From contig JAEUJR010000109.1 in the NCBI GenBank assembly GCA_016793585.1, positions 1 to 17,987 of the forward strand: a stretch of 17,987 nucleotides of DNA. Direction: 5' to 3'. This stretch comes from Archangium sp. GTDB taxonomy: Bacteria > Myxococcota > Myxococcia > Myxococcales > Myxococcaceae. Shown here in pieces: positions 5,339-12,007 of this stretch. The position numbers and the translations under genes are program-made. Below the pieces are notes generated by a model. That model was not told the origin of the DNA and made no database searches. It saw only the letters and a program-made list of their open reading frames with translations. Position 1 is the first letter of the stretch; each line of letters opens with the position of its first letter.

Positions 5339-7681
5339 ATGAAGTCACTCCCGCTCACGCTCATGTCGTCGCTGCTCGCGGCCGCGGTGTTCGCGCAAGA
5401 CGCTGCGCCGCACGAAGAGCGCCGCGGCATCGCCCTGTCGGACCGGCTCGTGCTCGACGCCGACTCGATGTCGCGACTGCCCGGTGAGACGTCGACGAAC
5501 GACGTGCTCGCGCGCGTCTTCCTGCCGTCGTTGTTCGCGCTCGAAGAGAGCATGGGCTTCTCTGACATCGAGCACGAGCGCTTCTCGCTCGCCGGGAACT
5601 CGCCGCTGTGGAGCGAGTTTCACCTCGAAGACTTCAACGTCACCGACCCGTTCTTCGACGGCGCCTCGGCCTTCAAGGTGCCCACGGCGTTCCTCTCGGA
5701 GCTGGAGTTGTTGGCAGCGGAGTCTCCGTTTCACCGGTTCGGCGGCGGGCTTCGGTACGGCGTCACGCCACGACCGGGCGCTCCGGCGCGCCGGGCCCGC
5801 GTCTCGTTCGGCGTCGGCGGCGTGGGCGGCACCATTCCCGGTGCCGAGCCCATCTCCGACTTCATCACCACGAAGCACACGCGAAACCGCGCGACGCCAC
5901 CCGAGGAGGACAGGCGCCGTTTCCTCGGCCGGCTGCAGGCGAGCCTGCTCGACACCGAGGCCATCGGCAGCCTCACGCTCCGCTCGGCGCTCGAGGTCGA
6001 CGGCAACGTTCGCCATCACCAGTCGTTCCCCACCGCGGTGCGCGAGCAGGCCGGCGTTCCGTTCGACGAGCGCACGCTGCGGGTCTCGGGTATCGCCGAG
6101 CTGACACCGGCAGACCGCGCGTGGCGGGCGTACGTGCTCTCGGAGTTTCGCCAGCGCGACAACCTCTTCACCGAGCGGCGCTACGCCCGTGACGAGACGC
6201 TGGGCCTGCGCAGCGGCGGTGTGTTGCTCGGCTTCACCTCGGGCGGCTTTCACGCGGGGCTCACCTACAAACACGACCGGCTGAGCGCGAACGCGTGGAA
6301 CTTCTCGCGCGAGGTGCTCGACGTCGACGGCGAGGGCTTCTTCCCCTTCCACCCGACGGGCGCGATGAACTCGGTGCGCGTCGACCTCGGCTATCGCGCG
6401 CACGACGCCTACGTCTCGAGTGACACGCGCGTGCTGGGGTGGACGGGCGGCACCACGCAGCAGCACGCGCTCACGCTCGGCGGCGCTCCCGTGGGCAGCG
6501 TCACCGTCGGCTCGACCGCCACCACCACCGTCGTCGGCTCACACCGCGTCGGCTACGCGCGCGCGTTTCGCTGGCGCCACTTCGAGCTGGCGGTCGATGG
6601 CTACGCCGTCGTCAACCATGCGAACGCGGCCGGCACCTCGGGCCTCTTCCTGCCCGACGTCGGCGCCGAGGTGATGGCCATCGGGCACGTGACGCCGTGG
6701 TTCCAGCCGTTCCTCGCGGTGGGGCGTACGCCCATCGGCGTCACCTCGCAGACGGCGCTCGCGCTCACGCCGGGCGCCTTCACGGCCACCACGCGCCGCG
6801 CCGACGGCCGCCTCGTGCAGACGTTCGGCGGCGACGTCACCAGCATCGGCCAACTGCAGGGGCCCAGCATTCTCTCGGCGACCTTCGGCATCACCAGTCA
6901 GCTCGGCCCGAAGTGGAAGTTCAGCGGGCAGGCGCTCGCGAAGGCGTGGCACGGGCTGGCGCGGCTCACCTTCGACGGCGCGCCCGAGCAGTACGGCCAC
7001 TTCAGCGGCGGCGTCTTCTTCTTCGATGGCGCGCCGACGCGGTACCGGCTGGTGAACGACCCGCTCAACGAGACGCCCTACGGCGGGCAGGTGCAGCTCG
7101 AGCTTTCGCGCGTGCGTGACGAGAACGGCTTCTTCTCGGCGGGCTTCTCGGCGGCGAACTTCTTCGGCCACCCGCCGTTCGGCAACGGCGCGTTCGGCAA
7201 CGACATCGGGCTCGTCGACTGGCTCGGCGCGAACCCGAACGCCCGCTACCGGAGCCTGTCGAACACCGACGCCGACCGCGCGTTCATCTTGAAGGTGGCT
7301 GGCGGGCTGCGGCTGTGGCGCGCGTTGTGGGGCTCGTTCACCGTCTTCTACAAAGATGGGCAGCCCTTCGGCTTCTTCGACACCTTCGTCGAAGACGGGC
7401 AGGTGGCCACGCGGCTGCGCTCGAACCGCGGCTCGGCCATGCAGATTTCGTCACCGCTCATCGGCTGGCGCGAAGACTTCCAGGTCGAGGTCGACCTTCG
7501 GCTCGGCTACGACTTCGAGCTCGGGCGTGGCTACCAGCTGCGCGCGGGGGTGGTGGTGGCGAACGTGTTCGACCTGGGCAACGAGGTGAGCGAGCGGCAC
7601 TGGGCGCCCTACGACCGCTCGGCGCTCGAGCTGCAACTGCCCCGCAGCCTGAACCTGAGCCTCGAACTGCTGGGGCCGTGA
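5339..7681 (+). CDS. TonB-dependent-receptor-like outer-membrane beta-barrel protein
   Basis: A 780-residue exported protein. ATG 5339 is chosen because it starts a good signal peptide (MKSLPLTLMSSLLAAAVFAQ); an in-frame extension upstream overlaps the deacetylase and looks non-coding. Residues 40-140 resemble a plug domain, with F-N-V-T-D-P-F-F-D and then F-L-S-E-L-E-L-L, as in Oar-type and other TonB-dependent receptors. The rest alternates short Gly/aromatic-rich strands typical of an outer-membrane barrel. Two points are odd: there is no obvious TonB box after the signal peptide, and the last residues (L-E-L-L-G-P) lack the usual terminal aromatic. A -10-like TAAGGT lies at 5317-5322, suggesting its own promoter in the 59-base gap. 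The ligand is unknown. A large barrel without TonB dependence is the main alternative. Confidence 0.7.
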   Translation: MKSLPLTLMSSLLAAAVFAQDAAPHEERRGIALSDRLVLDADSMSRLPGETSTNDVLARVFLPSLFALEESMGFSDIEHERFSLAGNSPLWSEFHLEDFNVTDPFFDGASAFKVPTAFLSELELLAAESPFHRFGGGLRYGVTPRPGAPARRARVSFGVGGVGGTIPGAEPISDFITTKHTRNRATPPEEDRRRFLGRLQASLLDTEAIGSLTLRSALEVDGNVRHHQSFPTAVREQAGVPFDERTLRVSGIAELTPADRAWRAYVLSEFRQRDNLFTERRYARDETLGLRSGGVLLGFTSGGFHAGLTYKHDRLSANAWNFSREVLDVDGEGFFPFHPTGAMNSVRVDLGYRAHDAYVSSDTRVLGWTGGTTQQHALTLGGAPVGSVTVGSTATTTVVGSHRVGYARAFRWRHFELAVDGYAVVNHANAAGTSGLFLPDVGAEVMAIGHVTPWFQPFLAVGRTPIGVTSQTALALTPGAFTATTRRADGRLVQTFGGDVTSIGQLQGPSILSATFGITSQLGPKWKFSGQALAKAWHGLARLTFDGAPEQYGHFSGGVFFFDGAPTRYRLVNDPLNETPYGGQVQLELSRVRDENGFFSAGFSAANFFGHPPFGNGAFGNDIGLVDWLGANPNARYRSLSNTDADRAFILKVAGGLRLWRALWGSFTVFYKDGQPFGFFDTFVEDGQVATRLRSNRGSAMQISSPLIGWREDFQVEVDLRLGYDFELGRGYQLRAGVVVANVFDLGNEVSERHWAPYDRSALELQLPRSLNLSLELLGP

Positions 7682-7690
7682 GTTTGGGCG

Positions 7691-7696
7691 TAGGCT
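7691..7696 (+). promoter_or_regulatory. Candidate -10 element (TAGGCT) for a leaderless transcript
   Basis: TAGGCT ends six bases before the GTG at 7703, which would put the transcription start at or next to the start codon. No Shine-Dalgarno site and no convincing -35 are visible. Confidence 0.3.
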
Positions 7697-7702
7697 GCAC
7701 AG

Positions 7703-9781
7703 GTGCCGTTCCTTCTGCTGCTCGCGCTCGCGGCGACGCCTGAACTGCAGCTCGAGCCCGCAGGGCCGGTGGCGCTGGCGCTGGGCCAGACGTTTCGGGT
7801 GCGCGCCGCCTCGGGCCCGGCGACGACGCTGGTGGTGTGGGAGTCGGGAGGGCGGCTGGGCATTCGGGCCGGCTCGGTGCACGCGGCGCGGTTCGACCCC
7901 CTCGCCAATACCCTGCTCGACCCCGAAGGCCTGCTCCTCTCGGCGCCGCTGGGCTCGAACCCTGCGGTCGCCTGGCAGAACGACCTCGGCGTCTGGCTCG
8001 TCGTCTACGAGTTCGACACCGACGTCTGGCTGCGGCTGGTGCGGCCCGATGGCACCTTTCACCCGGCGACGGCGGCTCCGCTGCGAGTGGGCCCTGGCCG
8101 AGCGCCGAAGGTGGCCAGCGTGTCGATGGGCTACGTGGTGACGGCCGAGGCGGTGCAGCCGGTGCTGTGGCGGTTCACGCTGGCGACGACCCGGCTCGAC
8201 GCGACGGCCGTTCGGCTGTCGCAGAGCACGCTGCCGTGGGAGAGCACCGTCGCGGTGGCGGCCCAGGGCGACACGAGCTGGGTGTTCTGGCAGGCCCAGC
8301 AGTCTCTCTTTCAGACGAGCGTGCCGCTGCTCGGAGCGCCGGCGACGCCCTTCGTGGTGGCGACGGGCGGCTACACCCTCGACGCTGTCGCGTCGGTCTC
8401 GTCGGTGCTGGTGGCCTCGGCGCGGGTGACCACCGACGCTGGCGTCGACGTGCCGCAGCTCGTCCTGGTGAGCGGCTCGGCGCCCCCGCGGCTCCTCACC
8501 CTTCCTGCGCCCGGCTCGACGACCGAGACCTCGGTGACGACGGGCGTGGCGGGTGAGGCCTACGTCACCAGCGTGCAGGAGGGCGGCGGGGCCACCTTCT
8601 GGAAGTACGTCGACGGCGGCGCCTTCGAGCTCGTTCCATCGTTCGTCGGGTCGGCCAACGGCGCGGCCGTGGGGTTCAGCACGGCCGCCGGAGGCATGAC
8701 GGCGTGGTCGACGTTCAACGACGGTGTGTTTGCGCGGAAGGGCCCGCTCGAGGCCGGGCCGGCAGCCGGCAGACGGCAGGTCGGTCTGGCGCGTGGTGGG
8801 CACGCCAACGCCACCGTCGTCTCGTGGGACGAAGGCGACGTGGCGGTCTGGCAGGTGGTGGGCGGCGTGCCGCCTTCGGCGTACGCGACGAACGTGGCGC
8901 GGGTGATTCTGGGCGACGCTGGCGTTCGGGCGATGCGAGCCGTCGACCACGTCGTGTCACGCTTCGATGACGTCTCGGCGGCGAGCGTGGGCGGCGAGTA
9001 CGCGGTGCTCTCGGGCACGCAGCTGCACGTGGTCGGCGGCGCCGGCGTCGTTCTTCAGCTCTCGCCAGGGCTCTTGTACCCGCGCGTGACGACCGACCGG
9101 AGCGGCCGTTTTCTCGTGACGGCGATGGTGCAGGTCGGCACCGAAGAGGAGGCCCGCGTCTATCGCCGTGACGCAGGTGCCTCGGGCTTCAGCTCGCACC
9201 TGCTCTTCCCGACGACGTCTGCGCAGCCCGTTCGGCCGCGGCTGGCGTTCGACCGCGCGGGCACCTCGGGCCTCGCCATCATCAACCCGGCCGAAGAGCT
9301 CTGGGGCACGCGGCTGACGTCAGACCTCGTGGCGCGCGACGACGGCGGCTTCCTCATCACGAGCGCGACGTCGGCGTACCCCGAGGTGGTGGCCGACGAG
9401 GCGGGCGGCTTCTTCGTGCTGTCGACCGACTACGACAACGTCTGGGTTCGGCGCGTCGTCGACGCCGGGCTCGTCGATGAACGAATGATCCTCTCCGGCT
9501 TCTGGGACCTGGTGAGCGTCACCGAAGTGCCCGGCGGCGCGCTGGCGATGGCGACGTCACGCACGACGGGCGACGTGGTGGCGGTGACGCTCTCACTCGA
9601 TGGCGGCGTCGTGGTCGCCCACCAGCAGACCATCGCCGGGGGCCTGCCCCACACCAACCACGCGGCGGCGGCGGTCGCCACGGACCACGTCACGTTCGTC
9701 TTCGGTCGCTACGACGTCGACGCGGGCGCGCCGACGACGCGCTTCATTCAGTGGCCTCGCGGTGGGCCGGGCGCCACCTGA
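7703..9781 (+). CDS. Large exported protein of unknown function, possibly beta-propeller-like
   Basis: A 692-residue product from GTG 7703, 21 bases after the receptor gene. The N-terminus MPFLLLLALAATPE is a short signal peptide lacking basic residues. The rest consists of repeated beta-strand units with patterns such as V-V-W-E, V-A-W-Q, L-V-V-Y-E and D-G-G, interspersed with Asp/Gly turns, as in the propeller-like exported proteins common in myxobacteria that often end in MYXO-CTERM. No catalytic residues are evident. The frame stops at TGA 9779-9781, but the same frame continues open and carries a MYXO-CTERM-like tail at 9806-10222. This may therefore be the first part of an approximately 840-codon gene with an internal stop, or a complete protein without an anchor. 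Confidence 0.72.
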   Translation: MPFLLLLALAATPELQLEPAGPVALALGQTFRVRAASGPATTLVVWESGGRLGIRAGSVHAARFDPLANTLLDPEGLLLSAPLGSNPAVAWQNDLGVWLVVYEFDTDVWLRLVRPDGTFHPATAAPLRVGPGRAPKVASVSMGYVVTAEAVQPVLWRFTLATTRLDATAVRLSQSTLPWESTVAVAAQGDTSWVFWQAQQSLFQTSVPLLGAPATPFVVATGGYTLDAVASVSSVLVASARVTTDAGVDVPQLVLVSGSAPPRLLTLPAPGSTTETSVTTGVAGEAYVTSVQEGGGATFWKYVDGGAFELVPSFVGSANGAAVGFSTAAGGMTAWSTFNDGVFARKGPLEAGPAAGRRQVGLARGGHANATVVSWDEGDVAVWQVVGGVPPSAYATNVARVILGDAGVRAMRAVDHVVSRFDDVSAASVGGEYAVLSGTQLHVVGGAGVVLQLSPGLLYPRVTTDRSGRFLVTAMVQVGTEEEARVYRRDAGASGFSSHLLFPTTSAQPVRPRLAFDRAGTSGLAIINPAEELWGTRLTSDLVARDDGGFLITSATSAYPEVVADEAGGFFVLSTDYDNVWVRRVVDAGLVDERMILSGFWDLVSVTEVPGGALAMATSRTTGDVVAVTLSLDGGVVVAHQQTIAGGLPHTNHAAAAVATDHVTFVFGRYDVDAGAPTTRFIQWPRGGPGAT

Positions 9782-9791
9782 CGTGAGTCGT

Positions 9792-9796
9792 GGGAG
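9792..9796 (+). promoter_or_regulatory. Shine-Dalgarno GGGAG before the MYXO-CTERM ORF
   Basis: GGGAG lies nine bases before ATG 9806. It supports separate initiation of the downstream ORF and bears directly on how the stop at 9779-9781 should be read. Confidence 0.4.
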
Positions 9797-9805
9797 TGCC
9801 GGCTG

Positions 9806-10222
9806 ATGGCGACCTGCAGCTCTGGCATCTGCGTGGTGCCCGTGGCCGATGCGAGCGTCGAGGTCGATCCCGACGGCGGAACGGACGCGGGTGTCGATGC
9901 TGGAGCGATGGAGGATGCAGGGGTCGATGCAGGAGCGGTGGGGGACGCAGGCGTCGACGCTGGGCTCACCCTGGTCGACGCGGGAACTGGCGATGCGGGC
10001 GCACCGGATTCGGGAGTCGAGGACGCGGGCACCATCGACGCGGGAGTCATCGATGGTGGTTCGCCTGGTGATGGTGGTGTTCCTTCGACGGAGCATCAGT
10101 ACCGCGCGGGCTGTGACTGTCAGCAGACGGGCGGAGCGCCAATGGTGATGCTCGGAGCGCTGCTGCTGCGGTGGCGGCGGCGAGCTGCCGAGGTGGTTGG
10201 CCGCAGACCTCAGCGGTCGTGA
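9806..10222 (+). CDS. Asp-Ala-Gly repeat protein segment with MYXO-CTERM-like sorting tail
   Basis: A 138-residue ORF in the same frame as the 692-residue gene just upstream. It starts M-A-T-C-S-S-G-I-C-V-V-P, then has a low-complexity linker of D-A-G and V-D-A-G units (about residues 23-91). The end fits the myxobacterial C-terminal sorting signal: G-C-D-C at 102-105, a hydrophobic segment (about 110-121) and an arginine cluster W-R-R-R. In the known system such tails are cut near the Gly-Cys by a myxosortase and leave a surface-anchored protein, which requires prior Sec export. This ORF has no signal peptide, whereas the upstream ORF has one and lacks a tail. The pair therefore looks like one gene split by TGA 9779-9781, although GGGAG at 9792-9796 allows independent initiation. 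Confidence 0.65.
   Translation: MATCSSGICVVPVADASVEVDPDGGTDAGVDAGAMEDAGVDAGAVGDAGVDAGLTLVDAGTGDAGAPDSGVEDAGTIDAGVIDGGSPGDGGVPSTEHQYRAGCDCQQTGGAPMVMLGALLLRWRRRAAEVVGRRPQRS
9872..10078 (+). repeat. Degenerate tandem repeats encoding Asp-Ala-Gly units
   Basis: This stretch repeats GAYGCRGG-type units (for example gtcgatgctgga, gtcgatgcagga, gtcgacgctggg) and encodes about a dozen D-A-G motifs spaced by 3-8 residues. It would form a flexible, acidic spacer before the sorting tail. Copy number could vary between strains by slippage. Confidence 0.75.
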
Positions 10223-10241
10223 CGGTTCGGCCGAACGTCGT

Positions 10242-10256
10242 GTCGAGTTGCTCGAC
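10242..10256 (+). terminator. Possible weak terminator hairpin
   Basis: GTCGAG-TTG-CTCGAC forms a 6-bp stem with a 3-base loop, 19 bases after the stop at 10222, followed by ttcttcg. The T-tract is weak, so this is only suggestive. Confidence 0.28.
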
Positions 10257-10350
10257 TTCTTCGCACGGGCCCCGCGACGGCAATCGCACCGGTCAGTGCC
10301 CACCACGTACGGCAGCCGTCTGCTGTGGTGGCGACGCCTTCACCGAGTCG

Positions 10351-10412
10351 TCGCGTGCCGCACAAGAAGCTCGCGAACGTCAGACGACGCCTCTCGTGGT
10401 GCGACGTCTTGC
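10351..10412 (+). repeat. Interspersed repeat copy R1 (internally deleted)
   Basis: It starts cgcgtgccg, carries aagctcgcgaacg and ends gcgacgtcttgc. Compared with R2 it lacks about 20 internal bases. It is preceded by cttcaccgagtcgtcgcg (10338 on), a leader found again at 10791-10812 and 10858-10879. Confidence 0.5.
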
Positions 10413-10490
10413 ATGTGTCGTCCACGAGATGACGCCTGTGAAGCCTCCGTTGGGCTCGGCCATGAGCGGTGGCGGCAGCGTCGGCCCCAC

Positions 10491-10572
10491 CGCGTGCCGT
10501 CATTCCTGAACGCCATTCGGCACCGAAAGCTCGCGAACGGCAAACAGCTCCTGTCGTGGCGCAACGTCTTGC
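10491..10572 (+). repeat. Interspersed repeat copy R2 (longest copy)
   Basis: Order of blocks: cgcgtgccg, cctgaacgccattcggcac, gaaagctcgcgaacgg, ctcctgtcgtgg, gcaacgtcttgc. It is used here as the reference for the other copies. Confidence 0.55.
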
Positions 10573-10613
10573 GGCGGCTGCGTTGGGAGAGGGCATGAGC
10601 CGCGTCGGCCCGA

Positions 10614-10730
10614 GCAGGCTCCGTCTGAGAACGCGCGCACGACGTAGACGCCGCCGTCTCCCACGCTGTTGGGAATGACGAGCTCGGGCACACCATCGAA
10701 ATCGAGGTCCTTCAGGGCGGCATGGATCCC
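10614..10730 (-). pseudogene. Fragment of an FG-GAP/VCBS-type repeat protein gene
   Basis: On the minus strand about 38 codons read A-A-L-K-D-L-D-F-D-G-V-P-E-L-V-I-P-N and then G-D-G-G-V-Y-V-V-R-A-F-S. The D-x-D-x-D-G-x-x-E-L-V pattern is the calcium-binding loop of FG-GAP/VCBS repeats found in propeller-like surface proteins. It sits between repeat copies R2 and R3, with no proper start or continuing repeats on either side, so it looks like a decayed remnant. A chance resemblance is possible but the match is specific. Confidence 0.42.
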
Positions 10731-10733
10731 CGC

Positions 10734-10790
10734 GCGTGACGTCACCCCTGAACGCCATGCGGCACTGAAAGCTCGCGAGCAGCAATGAGG
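10734..10790 (+). repeat. Interspersed repeat copy R3
   Basis: It carries cctgaacgccatgcggcac then tgaaagctcgcgagc, a near match to the middle of R2, and then diverges before the leader motif at 10791. Confidence 0.5.
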
Positions 10791-10803
10791 CTTCAGCGAG
10801 TCG

Positions 10804-10857
10804 TTGCGTGCCGGCATTCCTGAACGGCTCGCGAGCCTCCTGTCGTGACGCGACTTT
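10804..10857 (+). repeat. Interspersed repeat copy R4 (internally deleted)
   Basis: It reads gcgtgccggcattcctgaac, directly joined to ggctcgcgagc and ctcctgtcgtgacgcgac. Relative to R2 the block between cctgaac and gctcgcga is missing. Confidence 0.5.
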
Positions 10858-10897
10858 CTTCACGGAGTCCTCGCGTGCAACGTCGGCCCCGGTCGTG

Positions 10898-10930
10898 CGC
10901 GAGCTTTCGGCGCAGCGGGCCAGGTTCAGG
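10898..10930 (-). repeat. Inverted partial copy R5 of the interspersed repeat
   Basis: CGCGAGCTTTCGG followed by a diverged stretch and GTTCAGG matches the reverse complement of the R2 middle block. It directly abuts the left arm of the 41-bp palindrome. Confidence 0.4.
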
Positions 10931-10970
10931 GGTCGAGATGGTTAGATAGTCTATCTAACCATCTCGACCC
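10930..10970. repeat. Perfect 41-bp palindrome (20-bp arms, 1-base centre)
   Basis: Positions 10930-10949 are the exact reverse complement of 10951-10970, around a central T at 10950. The inner 17 bases, TTAGATAGTCTATCTAA, have only four G/C, in sharp contrast to the surrounding DNA. As RNA it would fold into a very stable hairpin, and as DNA it could be an operator or recombination site. It lies between convergent genes. No T-run follows on either strand, so it is not a classic intrinsic terminator. Confidence 0.9.
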
Positions 10971-11144
10971 TCGAGTGGCCCCGGGTCCCCTCGCGGTGAA
11001 AGGGCACGGACTGCGCACGTTCCATCTGAGCTGGCGCCCCTCGATGCTTCTGAGCCCACGCCTTCACCGCTCACCCAGGTGCCTGAAGGTTGCGGTCGAC
11101 CGAACCTGTACGAGCATTGGTTGCTCGCGAAGGCACGTAGTCCT

Positions 11145-11963
11145 TCAGCCCGACGGAACCCAGACACCTCGCGTGTGCGCGAAGAACTCGAGCACCTCTC
11201 CACTCCTCCGCGCCCGAGAGAAGGGGGCGCCCTCGTACAATTCCCGCTCGAGTCGTTGCAGCAGCGCGTGCGGCAGTGGCGCGGTGCTCGGGTCGAGGCG
11301 CTGCCGCAGCGCACGAAGCGCGGAGCGGCTCTCGTCGACGAACTCGCCATTGTCGTCTGCCTCGTTGAACAGCGCGATGCCCTCGTCGACGCACGCCCAC
11401 GCGTCGGTCGCCTTCGTCACTGGAGCAGCCTCCCGTGCCCGCTCGAGCCACACGCCGAGCAGGTGCGCGGTTCGCTCGAGGAACGCGGTGAAGTCGGGAG
11501 CGTCTCCTTGAGAGAGCGGCTTCTCGGTGTAGCTGCGCACGGTCTCGGGCCGCCTGCCGCCGCGTTTCCCCGGCGCGAGCAGCACGAAGGCCTGACCAGG
11601 GCCGCCTCCGATGACGAGCGCGGTCTGCACTTCACGGTTCGTCTTGTTGCCTCTCCACGCGCGGAAGGTGTCGACGAAGCGCGCCGTCTCGGGTGAAGCG
11701 AAGTCGGCGCACGAGAAGAGGTTCGTGCGCGCCGCGTGGCCGGGGAAGCCCTGCCAGCCGTCGTGCAGCGAGAGGAACGCGCGGTACGCCTTCGGCAACG
11801 GTCCATGCAGCGCTTCGAGGTCGCGCAGCGCCGAAGCAGTCGCAGGCGCGCCACGACGAACGGTGGCCTCGCCCCGAAACCCCGCAGGCGCCGACGGCAG
11901 CGCACGCAGCGATGCGTCGCGTTCGTCGATGAGGTCGATGAGTCGTCGCAGGGCCGTCGTCAT
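11145..11963 (-). CDS. SUKH (SMI1/KNR4) family protein
   Basis: A 272-residue cytoplasmic protein starting at ATG 11963. About residues 45-75 carry the family hallmark: an acidic helix A-L-R-D-L-E-A-L-H-G, then P-L-P-K-A-Y-R-A-F-L, then H-D-G-W-Q-G-F. Later strands A-L-V-I-G-G-G and A-F-V-L-L-A complete the fold, and the last 80 residues are an additional helical, charged region. SUKH proteins include immunity proteins of polymorphic toxin systems, but many free-standing ones have no toxin partner, and no toxin gene is visible here. The start lies six bases after a -10-like TAGCAT, so the mRNA may be leaderless. The fold call is good; the function is open. Confidence 0.75.
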   Translation of the reverse strand: MTTALRRLIDLIDERDASLRALPSAPAGFRGEATVRRGAPATASALRDLEALHGPLPKAYRAFLSLHDGWQGFPGHAARTNLFSCADFASPETARFVDTFRAWRGNKTNREVQTALVIGGGPGQAFVLLAPGKRGGRRPETVRSYTEKPLSQGDAPDFTAFLERTAHLLGVWLERAREAAPVTKATDAWACVDEGIALFNEADDNGEFVDESRSALRALRQRLDPSTAPLPHALLQRLERELYEGAPFSRARRSGEVLEFFAHTRGVWVPSG

Positions 11964-11969
11964 GCCCTG

Positions 11970-11975
11970 ATGCTA
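11970..11975 (-). promoter_or_regulatory. Candidate -10 element (TAGCAT) for the SUKH gene
   Basis: On the minus strand TAGCAT ends six bases before ATG 11963, the spacing expected for a leaderless message. The divergent gap is only 44 bases, so both flanking promoters must be compact. Confidence 0.32.
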
Positions 11976-12007
11976 CGCGCTTCGCCCCGTGCGATGCCTG
12001 ACGCACA

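Larger units (their letters stand above)
10223..11144. other. Convergent gene-poor region of 922 bases
   Basis: This gap lies between the MYXO-CTERM ORF (plus strand) and the SUKH gene (minus strand). I find no credible intact gene. Open frames on both strands here contain the repeats themselves and lack good starts. It holds a small hairpin, four direct and one inverted copy of an imperfect repeat, a relic of an FG-GAP-type gene and a perfect 41-bp palindrome. In 10971-11144, between the palindrome and the SUKH stop, I see nothing recognisable. Confidence 0.6.

Noticed and set aside
3885..5348. A 487-codon minus-strand open frame over the lipoprotein and deacetylase
   Set aside because: It overlaps two well-supported plus-strand genes and encodes Arg/Glu-rich low-complexity sequence.
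7451..8950. A 499-codon minus-strand open frame over the receptor and propeller-like genes
   Set aside because: Its product is Arg/His/Gly-rich without domains, while the plus strand gives signal peptides and ordered beta-rich sequence.
10210..10863. A 217-codon minus-strand frame in the convergent gap
   Set aside because: It runs through several copies of the repeat, so its product simply repeats short segments (such as A-S-F-Q-C-R-M-A-F-R); no start signal is seen.
10338..10930. CRISPR array
   Set aside because: The repeats are long, diverged, unevenly spaced and internally deleted, without uniform spacers or cas genes.
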